DNA from: Diploptera punctata
Lineage: Eukaryota; Arthropoda; Insecta; Blattodea; Blaberidae
Length of the DNA: 64,000 nt
Assembly (NCBI GenBank): GCA_030220185.1
Contig: JASPKZ010003845.1
Coordinates: 2,365,501 to 2,429,500 of the forward strand
Direction of reading: 5' to 3'
The position numbers and the translations under genes are program-made. Below, piece after piece: positions 1 to 8,512 of the stretch; position 1 is the first letter of the stretch; every line of letters starts with the position of its first letter. The notes under the pieces are model-generated. The model searched no databases. It had not been told where the DNA came from and saw only the letters and a program-made list of their open reading frames with translations.

Positions 1-104
1 AACAATCGAAATATGTACATATACGATGACAAGATTCCCTATAATGCATAATAGGATGCATTTTCAGAGGTGGGTCTACGCTTATTCAATTGTTAATTAA
101 AATA

Positions 105-663
105 CACCGTGTCCCATTGAAACGTTCCATATTTTAATTAATCATAACTCTCAAAGTATGCGGAATTGTGAAATGAGGTTTGTATTAAAAGAAAGAGAAA
201 CTCAAAGAATTTTTGTTTTCATTGTTTCAGCTAATTCAACTGTCTCGCATGTTGACAATGACATAAAACAAAATGGCGACTCCTCAGCAACGAGCACAAG
301 CTGTTTTCTGGTATGTAAAAGACCGTGTGTTTGCGACTCCAGTACAATATATTAATAATTTACGAATCCCGTATTCTTGACACAATTGCAACAGTACCAA
401 TGGATATATTGGACAGAACGTGGCACGAAATCGAATACAGACTTGATATTGTTCCTGCTACTAATGGTGCACATATAGAGGTGTTTTAGTGTGTGGCAAT
501 GAAAATTCGAGTTTCTGTATCGTTTAATACCGGCCTCATTTCATAGTTTCGCATAAAGTGATCCCACAACAGGCCTCAGGAGGCCCTTGGGTAGTAGGAG
601 GTTAAGGCATATTTTGTTAATTATGATTAATTAAAATGTGGAAGGTTTGAATGGGACACCCAG
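105..663 (+). mobile_element. Internally deleted Tc1/mariner-type (DUF4817-like) transposon, copy Q1
   Basis: The ends are inverted copies of each other: the left reads CACCGTGTCCCATT and the right, reversed, CTGGGTGTCCCATT. Both continue into a shared AT-rich block containing TTTTAATTAATCATAA. A TA dinucleotide flanks each end, as expected for this superfamily. The interior holds a short frame from about 273 that begins MATPQQRAQAVFW and runs straight into sequence typical of the transposase C-terminus (VKDRVFATPVQYINNLRI, then DRTWHEIEYRLDIV after a frame break). The DDE core is missing, so the copy is non-autonomous. A related minus-strand copy lies at 44740-45253. The family assignment is from recall of these motifs; the inverted termini and TA flanks are seen directly. 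Confidence 0.7.
556..612. repeat. SINE-L 3' fragment inserted in Q1
   Basis: This segment is absent at the matching point of the sister copy near 45200. It carries GGTAGTAGGAGGTTAAGGC, which recurs at about 18014-18031 inside a SINE-L copy. It looks like a small SINE fragment within the Q1 right arm. Confidence 0.35.
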
Positions 664-999
664 TACATTTTAAGAGAGATGGACAACAGACGAGAGCAGT
701 AATCGATCAGCTGGTCAGCAGAGCTTGAAGCTACAACTACTTGTCACTTACAGGCGCTAGTTTTGCTTCTTCATTTATTACCACGATACTCCTAACTCGA
801 CGCCAAGCTTTTATTTATTACATCCATTGCTGTGGAGACATTTTTTTGGTTCCTAATTTTATAATAATACACATTAAACCATCTGTGTCTACCGCACTAG
901 TTGAGGTGGTACCATGCCTGGATCCTGGATAAAATTAGATTATTTTTAATGACAGATGTGTCATTCCTAATATAGTAGACATTTCCAGTAACACCATAT

Positions 1000-1002
<3 letters not shown>
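664..1002. other. Unassigned sequence
   Basis: I see no coding frame or repeat family that I recognise here. The segment lies between transposon copy Q1 and the TAA microsatellite. Confidence 0.3.
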
Positions 1003-1056
<54 letters not shown>

Positions 1057-1080
1057 GTAATAATAATAATAATAATAATA
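1003..1080. repeat. (TAA)n microsatellite
   Basis: About 26 near-perfect AAT units with one TAG interruption. It abuts the 3' end of a minus-strand LINE-A copy. Confidence 0.95.
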
Positions 1081-1776
1081 AACTCACTGGCACCATTGAA
1101 ACAGTAGGTTCATGGCCGCGTGGAAGCTCTCCATACATCCCTATCCTAAGCTAATGTTTTCAAATAATTCACTGTATAATCTACTTCTCTCAAATCATGA
1201 TTAAGTTATTCTCCCACCTCACTCTTGGTCTACCAACTGGTTTTCCTACAAGAAGCTTCCATGCAAGTCTTTCATTCTCAATTCGTGCCACATGTCCTGC
1301 CCAGATCAAATATACGAGACCATGTAGTTCACTGTTATTAAATCTTCTCCATTCACCTATCTGTTCATCTCTTTGGTCCAAAAAATGTTCCTAAGAACTT
1401 TATTCTCAAATACTCGTAATCTCACTTCCTCCCTTAAAGAAAGAGTCCATGTTTCGTATCCATATAATATGACTGGTAGAATAACAGTTTTATACATTTT
1501 CAGTATAACGTTTTTTTGGAAGGAGTTGGGACGCCAAGAGCACGCATTTCCAGAATTCAGCCTATGTTTAATTCCTTTGTGCATCTCATTCCTATTTGTG
1601 GTCAATGTTCCTAGGTATTTGAATTCAGCCACTTCCTCAAAATGTCCATCATTTGTCATTTGCTGTCCATTTCCATTATATAATGTATTTCTATGCGCGA
1701 CCATATGTTTAGTTTAACTAATATTTACTTCCAGTCCCAATTTCTTAGTGTTACTAAATTAGTGTGTGCGTTTTGG

Positions 1777-1778
<2 letters not shown>
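1081..1778 (-). mobile_element. LINE-A 3' fragment
   Basis: Read on the minus strand, this gives the C-terminal part of a non-LTR retrotransposon ORF: an EEVAEFKYLGTL motif, VILPVILYGYETWTLSLREE, then FENKVLRNIFW and the GRPRVRWENN tail. The element's 3' end lies at the low coordinate, next to AACTCACTGGCACC. It is 5'-truncated before the catalytic YADD motif and carries frameshifts, so it cannot encode an active protein. This is the most abundant family in the window, with about twenty copies in both orientations. Confidence 0.85.

Positions 1779-1781
<3 letters not shown>

Positions 1782-1849
<68 letters not shown>
1782..1849. repeat. (TAA)n microsatellite
   Basis: Perfect AAT repeat of about 22 units directly beyond the 5' end of the LINE-A fragment. 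Confidence 0.95.
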
Positions 1850-1924
1850 TATAATGAGGATCTTACATAGGAGGATCTTAATTCTTCTCGACTATATTCT
1901 TGATTTCAGGTGTTACCTATATCT

Positions 1925-1995
1925 ATCTTTGAGTAGAAAAGAAGGCTTCGTGGTATTTACTCTCCAAATATAAATAAAGCTTTATTATTATTTTT
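1925..1995 (+). mobile_element. LINE-F-like 3' terminus
   Basis: The stretch with TTGAGTAGAAAAGAAGGCTT and AATAAATAAAGCTTTATTATT matches the 3' end layout of the LINE-F copies ending near 31150 and 32095 (GAGTGGAAGAGAAGGCCTT, AATAAA, then TTA repeats). Only the last part of the 3' UTR is present. Confidence 0.5.
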
Positions 1996-2280
1996 CACGA
2001 AGGCATCAGTTTGTCTTTCGATGTTTCTGGAATTCCTCCCTGACATTTGCGGAATTGTAACCTCCTTCTGAAGTTGACGCACCTGGAAGACGGAGTTACA
2101 TTACCCCGAGAATATCGTCGGTAATGAATGATAAGTCGAAATGCCTGGATAAACCTTAAATCTAAACTTAACCTGAATTCCAGATCGTGGGCGACACGGA
2201 AACAAAATTCCTGTGTTCTGAGTAGATACCGAAACCGGGACCACATGAACTGTAGTCAGAAGGTTTACACAAGACTATAA
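1996..2280. other. Unassigned sequence
   Basis: A moderately GC-balanced segment with no family match elsewhere in the window. The 83-residue minus frame across it has no domain I recognise. Confidence 0.3.
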
Positions 2281-2282
2281 GG

Positions 2283-2327
<45 letters not shown>
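2281..2327. repeat. (ATT)n microsatellite
   Basis: About 15 perfect ATT units. Confidence 0.95.
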
Positions 2328-2330
<3 letters not shown>

Positions 2331-2344
2331 ATTCTGAACTAAAA

Positions 2345-2815
2345 AAAAAGGTATTTATAGTTCATTGGTGGAGAGAGCGCTACTGTATGGTGCGGAAACG
2401 TGGACATTAAGCAGAGAGCATGCACATAAATTACTAGTGACAGAGATGGACTTCTAGAGGAGGGCTTCTAGAAATTCAAGAAGAGACAAAATTAGGAATA
2501 CTAAAATTATAGAAATAATGGCTGTTCAAAAAGAAATTCTACGAGTTATTGAAGAAAGAAGACTGAAATGGTTTGGCCACGTAGAGGGTGTCAAATGACA
2601 GGATACCTAAGATGATATTAAATTTTGAAACAGAGGGCAATAGAAGAATGGGGAGACCAAAAGAACAGTAGGTTCAAGTGTGCATAGGAGTGTGTGTCGA
2701 AAGGATTAAGAGAGAGTGATGCAAAGAATTTGAATGAATGGAGAAGTACAATTTATAATGGACTTAAAGAAAGCTACTGTATTGTAGAGAAATTCCTAAT
2801 AAAAATATATTATTA
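2345..2815 (+). mobile_element. LINE-V 3' fragment (reverse transcriptase C-terminus)
   Basis: The plus strand reads LLYGAETWTLSREH, then RRDKIRNTKIIEIM and RRLKWFGHVEG, with a stop codon inside the TEMDF segment and further frame breaks. This is the region downstream of the RT domain in non-LTR elements related to LINE-B and LINE-C. A minus-strand partner is at 61725-62085. No catalytic motifs remain. Confidence 0.75.
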
Positions 2816-3174
2816 GTATCATTATCATCTGTCCATGTGTCTATATCTATTTATGTTTACCTATCTACCTAGGTGTATGTCTGTTATCTATCTAGACGTG
2901 CGTCGACAAAAGGAATCCTTTTAGAATGCAGAAAGGGAGTGAGATATGTTGCCCGGGCTAGAGAAGTAGAATCGATCCCGAAACTCCTGGGCAGAGCGAC
3001 AGCTGATTGTGACATCCGGAAGTTTATTGCTGCAGATGGCGCTGTTTCCACATCTGCTACTCATTGTTTAACTCTTTTTATTTGCATAATAACAATGTTT
3101 TATTGGATTTTAAAACTTCGCACTCAGCGAAAGGACACCTTTATTGTTTTTTTACAAAACATATTATAGGCCTA

Positions 3175-3420
3175 TAACTCACTTATTCACTCACTGGCAT
3201 TATTGTGGCCGTGCGAACATAAGCTCTCCATACATCCCTATCGTGTATAATTTCATCATCACTCTTTTTCATCATCTTCTTCTTCTTCTTCTTCTTTACC
3301 ATTACTCCCCTTAGTGTCTACCCTCAGATTCTCTAATGACAGATCTCCATCTTCCCTGTATAATTTTGCCTCCCTCAAGTCATGGCTAATATTATTCTCC
3401 ATTCGCATCCTTGACCGAAT
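3175..3420 (-). mobile_element. LINE-A 3' fragment, degraded
   Basis: It begins with the family terminus (CTCACTGGCATTATTG, then ATAAGCTCTCCATACATCCC) and ends near the segment for DLREVDY. A TCTTCTTCT block and unrelated sequence break it in the middle. Confidence 0.6.
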
Positions 3421-3571
3421 TACTAAGCACTTTCTCTCGCATATGATTTAATTATCAAAATAAGTGTATATTCATTTTTGGGATCAGTTACTGATTGCAG
3501 AAGATTGCGAGGATTTAGAGTACATGACAAGAAAACTGAAGGAGGAATATGAAAAATGGGGATTAAAGACA

Positions 3572-3648
3572 AACGATGGAATGAGCAGCAATTTGGAGCC
3601 GGAACAGGCTAGTAAATAAGCCTAAACCGTGAAGAAGAAGAAGAAGAA
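3572..3648 (+). mobile_element. Very short LINE-K 3' end with (GAA)n tail and 14-bp target duplication
   Basis: The 77-bp insert contains TTTGGAGCCGGAACAGGC and ends in GAAGAAGAAGAAGAA. It is flanked by identical GGGGATTAAAGACA at 3558-3571 and 3649-3662, so both boundaries are exact. The same 3' end with a GAA tail occurs at 55690-55866 and near 43600. Confidence 0.8.
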
Positions 3649-3764
3649 GGGGATTAAAGACATATTTGGATAAAACGAAGTATATGGTAACAGTAGACAA
3701 ATGAAAAGATCTGATTTTACGAGAATACGGACCTGGAAAAATAAAAGCAATATATATATTTCTT

Positions 3765-4062
3765 CTTCTTCTTCCTTCGTCTCTACGGTCCTAAAATAAC
3801 CTTGGCCTCCTTCATAACACCTGCCATTCTTCTCTATTCCTACTAGCCTTCTGTCTCCATCTTTTAACCTTCAGTTGTCTTACTAATCCAATCATCTTAG
3901 CTTCTGTCTTCCAACCTTTCTTCTTCTTTCTGGTTTCCCTTCTAAAATACTTCTTGCACCCCATTCCTGCTCCATCCACAACACATGTCCTATCCATTCC
4001 AGACTCTTTCTTTTCATATCTCCTACCAAATCTAAATCCCTATAAAATTCTTTCAATTCCTG
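3765..4062 (-). mobile_element. LINE-O 3' fragment
   Basis: Minus-strand frames give KRKSLEWIGHVLWMEQ followed by KPERRRKVGRQKLR and then QLKVKRWRQKA in another frame. This is the usual LINE C-terminal tail downstream of RT. The element ends in TTC repeats (GAA on its own strand). At least one frameshift separates the two parts. Confidence 0.65.
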
Positions 4063-4076
4063 GTATATATATAATG

Positions 4077-4379
4077 TCCACCGCTGTGGTCTCGAGGTAG
4101 CGTGCTGCCTTGTCACGCAGAGGGCCCGGGTTCGATCCCCGGTCGGGGCAGTTTTTCTGGGTGAGGTTTTTATCAGGGTTTTTCCTCACCTGTAAGACAA
4201 ATGTCAGGAAAACTTCAAGGCCCATCATCATCATCAATTATCATCATCAACCTTCACCGGTGTGGAAAGCAACAGGAAGCTACCACACCTACAATTCCCT
4301 AGTAAAGCTGCAAGCATAGCATGAAAATGCTATGATTGCAGTGAAGGCCCTGCCTTCGGGCAGAATTACTATGGATGGA
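4077..4379 (+). mobile_element. SINE-1, full-length copy (tRNA-derived)
   Basis: The 5' head looks like a tRNA: TGGTCTCGAGGTAGCGTGC resembles the D-arm/A box and GGGTTCGATCCCC is a B box. After it come TTTTTCTGGGTGAGGTTTTT, a variable ATC-rich middle, CACCGGTGTGGAAAGCAAC and a 3' end with CTTCGGGCAGAATTACTATG. It sits between AT repeats and lies inside LINE-C. Other copies are at 18738, 22772, 25351, 27594 and 32140. Confidence 0.9.
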
Positions 4380-4381
4380 TA

Positions 4382-4421
4382 TAATATATATATATATATA
4401 TATATAATATATATATATGGT
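4382..4421. repeat. (TA)n microsatellite
   Basis: AT-rich dinucleotide run directly after the SINE-1 3' end. Confidence 0.85.
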
Positions 4422-5005
4422 ATAATATGTATATTTAGGGACAACAATTATTATTGCAGATGTTGAAATTAATGAGAGGATAAATAAGGGTTAATCTGCA
4501 ATATCAAATGGTGTTTTATGGGATCAGAATATAAGTTCTAAAACAAATACAATAAGAACTACAATGGCATAGGATGCAGAAACACGGGAATTGAACTCTA
4601 AAACAACGAGTAAATTAAATTATGCAGAAATGTATTTTTGCAGGAGTTCAGGTGGAATTCTTAGTAGATATAAAATAAGAAATATTGTAATTAAACAAAA
4701 GATGGATGTTCAAACTTCAATTGTAAATGTCATAAAAAAACAAACAATTATAATGGCATGGTCATGTAAAAAAGAATGACAGAAGACAGATTCCCAAGAA
4801 GAATATTAGAATAGGTATAATTTGGTAGATGAAGATGAAGGCCAAAAATAACATGAATAGGTGGTATTTTGAGCAGCATGAGGAAAAAGAATTGGAACAA
4901 TGGAGATTGGAATGATAAAAAGATGTGGAGGAGAATGACAGTAGATTAATTGGGCGCAGGAAGATGTGAAACATTGCGAAACCTGCTAAATAATAAAATA
5001 CAAGA

Positions 5006-5371
5006 AAGTATAGGCTTATATTTCATAAAAAAGGAAAATGAGACTATGCATTATTGTACTGATGAATTCGCTTAGTTTATACAGTTGCAGCATGAAGGAC
5101 TATTTTTTTATGCTTTTGAGAATTGAAGGCGGGGCATCGCAACACGCGTGTCGCAAGGGAAATCCAAACACCAACTTTATCAACATGCAACAAACCAATT
5201 TATTCAAAACACACACTGAAAAACCATAACAACGTTTTTTCGATCAAAACAATGCAAACATTGTCGTGTATCTGTAGACTATTATGTCATAGTGCAAACG
5301 TCCAAGAAAAGCGGAGATACATCAGCCACAGTATGACGGCTAAAGAAGCACCAGGAGAGTCCTAAAACCTG
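5006..5371. other. Unassigned sequence
   Basis: No gene seen. A stretch with GTAGACTATTATGTCATAG recurs loosely near 6376, suggesting an old low-copy repeat shared with 6301-6545. Confidence 0.3.
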
Positions 5372-5940
5372 TAATTAACTAACTGGGACTATCGAATCCG
5401 TATATTCATGGCCGCGCGGATATAAGCTCTCCACACATCCGTATACTGAGCTAATGTTTTTCAATCATCCCTGTATAATCTACTCCCCTCAAGTCATGAT
5501 TAATTTTATTTTCCCATGTCATTCTTGGTCTACTAATTAGGTGTTTTACCTCTAGTTTTCCTACAAGAAGTTTTCATGCCTCTCTTTCATTTCCCATTCG
5601 TGCCACATGGCTTGCTGTCTACGAGACTTAACTCTTATTATATATGGTTTCCTCTAAAGATCATGTAGCTCACTGTTATGCAGTCTTCTCCATTCGTATG
5701 TCTGTTCACCTCTATTTGGTCCAAAAATGTTCCTGAGAATTTTATTCACAAATACTCGCACTGAAAACACTGAGGAAATAATAGTTCTATATATTTTCAG
5801 TTTAACGTTTTTGAGAGAAGATGGGACGAAAAGAGTTCCTTTAATGCTTAATAACACGCATTTCCAGAATTGAGCCTATGTTTAATTTCTTTGTGCATCT
5901 CATTCCTACTTGTAATTATCATTCCTAGGTATTTGACTTT
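5372..5940 (-). mobile_element. LINE-A 3' part, left half of an interrupted copy
   Basis: The family 3' terminus (AACTGGGACTATCGAATCC) lies at the low end. Minus-strand reading passes through RIFVNKILRNIFGPNRGEQ-like sequence and the YKTIILP region, with an internal deletion. The element stops at ATTCCTAGGTATTTGAC and resumes at 6238 after the repeat-E insertion. Confidence 0.8.
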
Positions 5941-6237
5941 ATCCATCATCACCAATGGCTCGACAGCCCCATGTGGGCCTTGGGACAGATTTTTTACGGG
6001 ATAGGGGTGTCAACCCTAGGTATCCTGGAGGACCGATGTTTTCTGTCAGGGTTGTCTCCCTTTGTTGGCCAATCCCGATTTTCAAGCGTCGGAAACTCGC
6101 TTTTCGCCCTTGCACCACTTAGCGTTATTCAGGAGCCACGACGCGGACATGTGTGCGTCGGACTTAGTAGGAATTAATGGCATTTCCCGAGTTTTAGTAG
6201 TATATACCCTGGAGACCACATACTACCCCTTTGGCTC
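5941..6237 (+). repeat. Repeat E, inserted in LINE-A
   Basis: A GC-richer 300-bp block with GGGTTGTCTCCCTTTGTTGG. It interrupts a LINE-A copy that continues on the other side at TTTGAATTCATCCACTTCTTC. A homologous block occurs at 62275-62515 (GTTGTCTCCCTTAGTTG, TACTACCCCTT). It has no long coding frame. A SINE-like or MITE-like identity is possible; no B box is clear. Confidence 0.6.
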
Positions 6238-6300
6238 CCATTTGAATTCATCCACTTCTTCAAAAATTTCCCTGGTTTGTCATTAACTGCCATTTTCCAT
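6238..6300 (-). mobile_element. LINE-A, right end of the copy interrupted by repeat E
   Basis: It reads as the minus-strand continuation of the EEVDEFK region (TTGAATTCATCCACTTCTTC) of the copy at 5372-5940. Confidence 0.7.
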
Positions 6301-6890
6301 GAATACACTGAAAAAATATATGAACTTTTTTTTGAAAAAATAATACAAAAAATTGGCTCTGGAGTCGAGTATCTCTAGACTATTATGGCATATAGTCTGT
6401 GATGATTTACTTGTCTATCATTTTAAGAGAAAGAAGTTGTCTGGTCGGTTTAAGAAAGAGACGGGTACTCAAGTAACCTTTTCCTCCATCACCATAATAA
6501 GCCTGAAGAAAGACCAAAAGCAGTTGAATGCCGTGCCTAACTAAATAACCACGTGCTGGAATATGTTAACAGAGTTGGGGGGGGGGTGAAAACACATAAT
6601 CATTTCCAAGAATTTTGACAAAAGAAAGCCAATGACAATAAATGTTATTGTGAATATTGTTAGACAAGGATGACACTCTAGTTTAGAAGAAGATAGAAAT
6701 CATGACAACTATAGGGTTTTCGTGTCTAGAAAATAGTATTGCTCTTATGGGAAAGCTGTTGCCACTTGATGCCGCAGGCTGAGTGAGAAAGATAGAAATA
6801 TTTTCCTCTTCTTCTCCTATACTGTCTGAGGAATAACTTGAGACGGCTACCTGCTTCGTTTGCCTGGAGTTGGAGGTAGGATTTGTCAGT
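6301..6890. other. Unassigned sequence
   Basis: No gene recognised. The 63- and 76-residue frames have no motif. A short run of G occurs near 6575. Confidence 0.3.
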
Positions 6891-6894
6891 TGTC

Positions 6895-7870
6895 ATTGCC
6901 TTCTGGACATGGAAGGTTTTATAATAATAATAGGTATTATTGCAGCCAATGGCCATGTAGAAAGAATTGTTTTCATGTCTTACAGAAGTCTGTTATCGAT
7001 GTTCCTATGTTTTTACACTGTAATAGGTGATATCGGTCGCAGTGCGACCCACATAGTTTGCACTTACACTTTTCTTCTGGGTTATGGCGCTTCACTGTTG
7101 TACATATCCTGTGGTGGAAACCATGGACTGCGACTCTTGTCACGGTGTGTCTGAGGTCGTATCTGGCTGCTGACCATTCCATGTAGATCATCGCATCCGT
7201 TGCATAGAACTCAGGCCATATATGTTCTCTTTTCTCGTTTAGTTCCCTCAGCAGTTCCTTGTAGACATCTGTTGCCGGCAGGAGAAGGTCCAGGTGGAGC
7301 CCTTCTATGAAGAAAGGTTCTTTTTTCAGTAAGTGTGTTAGGCGTGAAGGCGTGTATTTTGATACGCTAAGCGCTGTCTTTAAAAAGTGTGCTTTGACTT
7401 CCTCTATTTCCTCTAGGTTTGCCTTATTTAAGTTCTTCCAAATCACTTCTGGTCCATAGGTCATGATTGGTGCGATTTTTAAGCGGAAGATGGTCATTGC
7501 TGTCTCCAGGGATAGTTTACTCAGGTTTTTAATACTGTTCGTTGTTGTTCTGGCCGCTAAGGCGTGTTCTTTGATGTGCTTGTCGAAGGTGTCACCTCGG
7601 CTCTGCAGTGTGATCCCCAGGTATTTAAACTGGTTTACATTTTGCAGTGGGTCTCCCTTATACCGAATGCAGTTATTCGTTGCGAGTCTTCTTCCTTTTC
7701 TGGAGGTCATTTTTACTGTTTTCTTCTCATTTATTTCGAGGTCGTCGGCTCATGTTACGAGTTTCATGAAAGGTTTTATGCTAATGCCATCGACCCCGTA
7801 AAGCAGCTCCTGTGCGAAAGAGAGGTTGAGTACATGTTGTTGCTTTTTTCTAAAATCCTGTCTCAGGTTG
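6895..7870 (-). pseudogene. LINE-D reverse transcriptase C-terminal half
   Basis: A minus-strand frame of 245 codons (7710 to 6973) reads NQFKYLGITLQSRGDTFDKH, then KLSLETAMTIFRLKIAPIM and EVIWKNLN. It ends with a zinc-knuckle-like CKCKLCGSHCDRYHLLQC (C-x2-C-x7-H-x3-C). Upstream of the first ATG the same frame continues (QELLYGVDGISIKPFMKLVT, then a stop, then ADDLEINEKKT) to about 7840. This is the part of a non-LTR retrotransposon ORF after the YADD box; 5' sequence is missing. The long open frame means it is younger than most LINE fragments here. A divergent relative is at 20715-21100. Confidence 0.8.
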
Positions 7871-7971
7871 TTCCTTTTAAACCAGAGCTGCCCAAACGTA
7901 TTCGTATCGCGGGCCAAATGGGAGACACATCAATGTGGCGTGGGCCATAGGTCCTATTACAGCTGTTGCCG

Positions 7972-7972
<1 letters not shown>

Positions 7973-8033
<61 letters not shown>

Positions 8034-8034
8034 G
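7973..8034. repeat. (ATT)n microsatellite
   Basis: About 20 perfect ATT units. Confidence 0.95.
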
Positions 8035-8069
8035 GTTGTAAAAGGGAAGATGCTAAGAGGAAGGAGAGC

Positions 8070-8512
8070 CTCTAATTGCTTTAAATTCTAAGACTTAGAG
8101 GAACCGACCTGCACATCTTCCTAGTGTCCAATCCCAACTTCACGTGGTGCAGCTGTTAGTAACCATATAACTTATACGTATAACTTATGTGGTGAACGGA
8201 CGGGATGAGCTACTCACTAATTGCACTGGTCATCATGGTGAGATATTGACCGATATGGTATTACTTCCACTTCCATACCATTTCTCTGTTTTATCTTTCC
8301 TAACCAGTCTCTCTGGACTGAACACTTGTTGTTTTCCGACCCCGATGGTATTAGAGTATTCGAGGCCGAGGAGATCATTTCATCTTATCTTTTCTGTCAA
8401 ATTCTTCCTATAGGGCAGATAAGGCTCTTAGCTGTAGTGAAAGCAACTGATCTAAAGATTGACACCTGAAAAAAAAATCCCTGGTCCTCCAGGTTGGGAG
8501 TTGATGCGGTAG
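8070..8512 (+). mobile_element. LINE-B probable 5' UTR
   Basis: This lies directly upstream of the LINE-B reading frame and contains GTGGTGCAGCTGTTAG and GCAACTGATCTAAAGATTG. I infer it belongs to the element because it runs continuously into the ORF. The true 5' boundary is not marked by a duplication that I can see. Confidence 0.45.

Larger units (their letters stand above)
3478..5005 (+). mobile_element. LINE-C copy broken by three later insertions
   Basis: The plus strand starts in the RT region with DQLLIAEDCEDLEYMTRKL and EYEKWGLKT. It resumes after insertions as LDKTKYMV-like sequence (from 3649), and again from about 4440 to the 3' end near GAAACCTGCTAAATAA. The closest relative is the copy at 62855-63558, which is co-linear but uninterrupted. 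The insertions are a short LINE 3' end (3572-3648), a minus-strand LINE fragment (3765-4062) and a SINE-1 (4077-4379). Many stops and indels show it is long dead. Confidence 0.75.
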
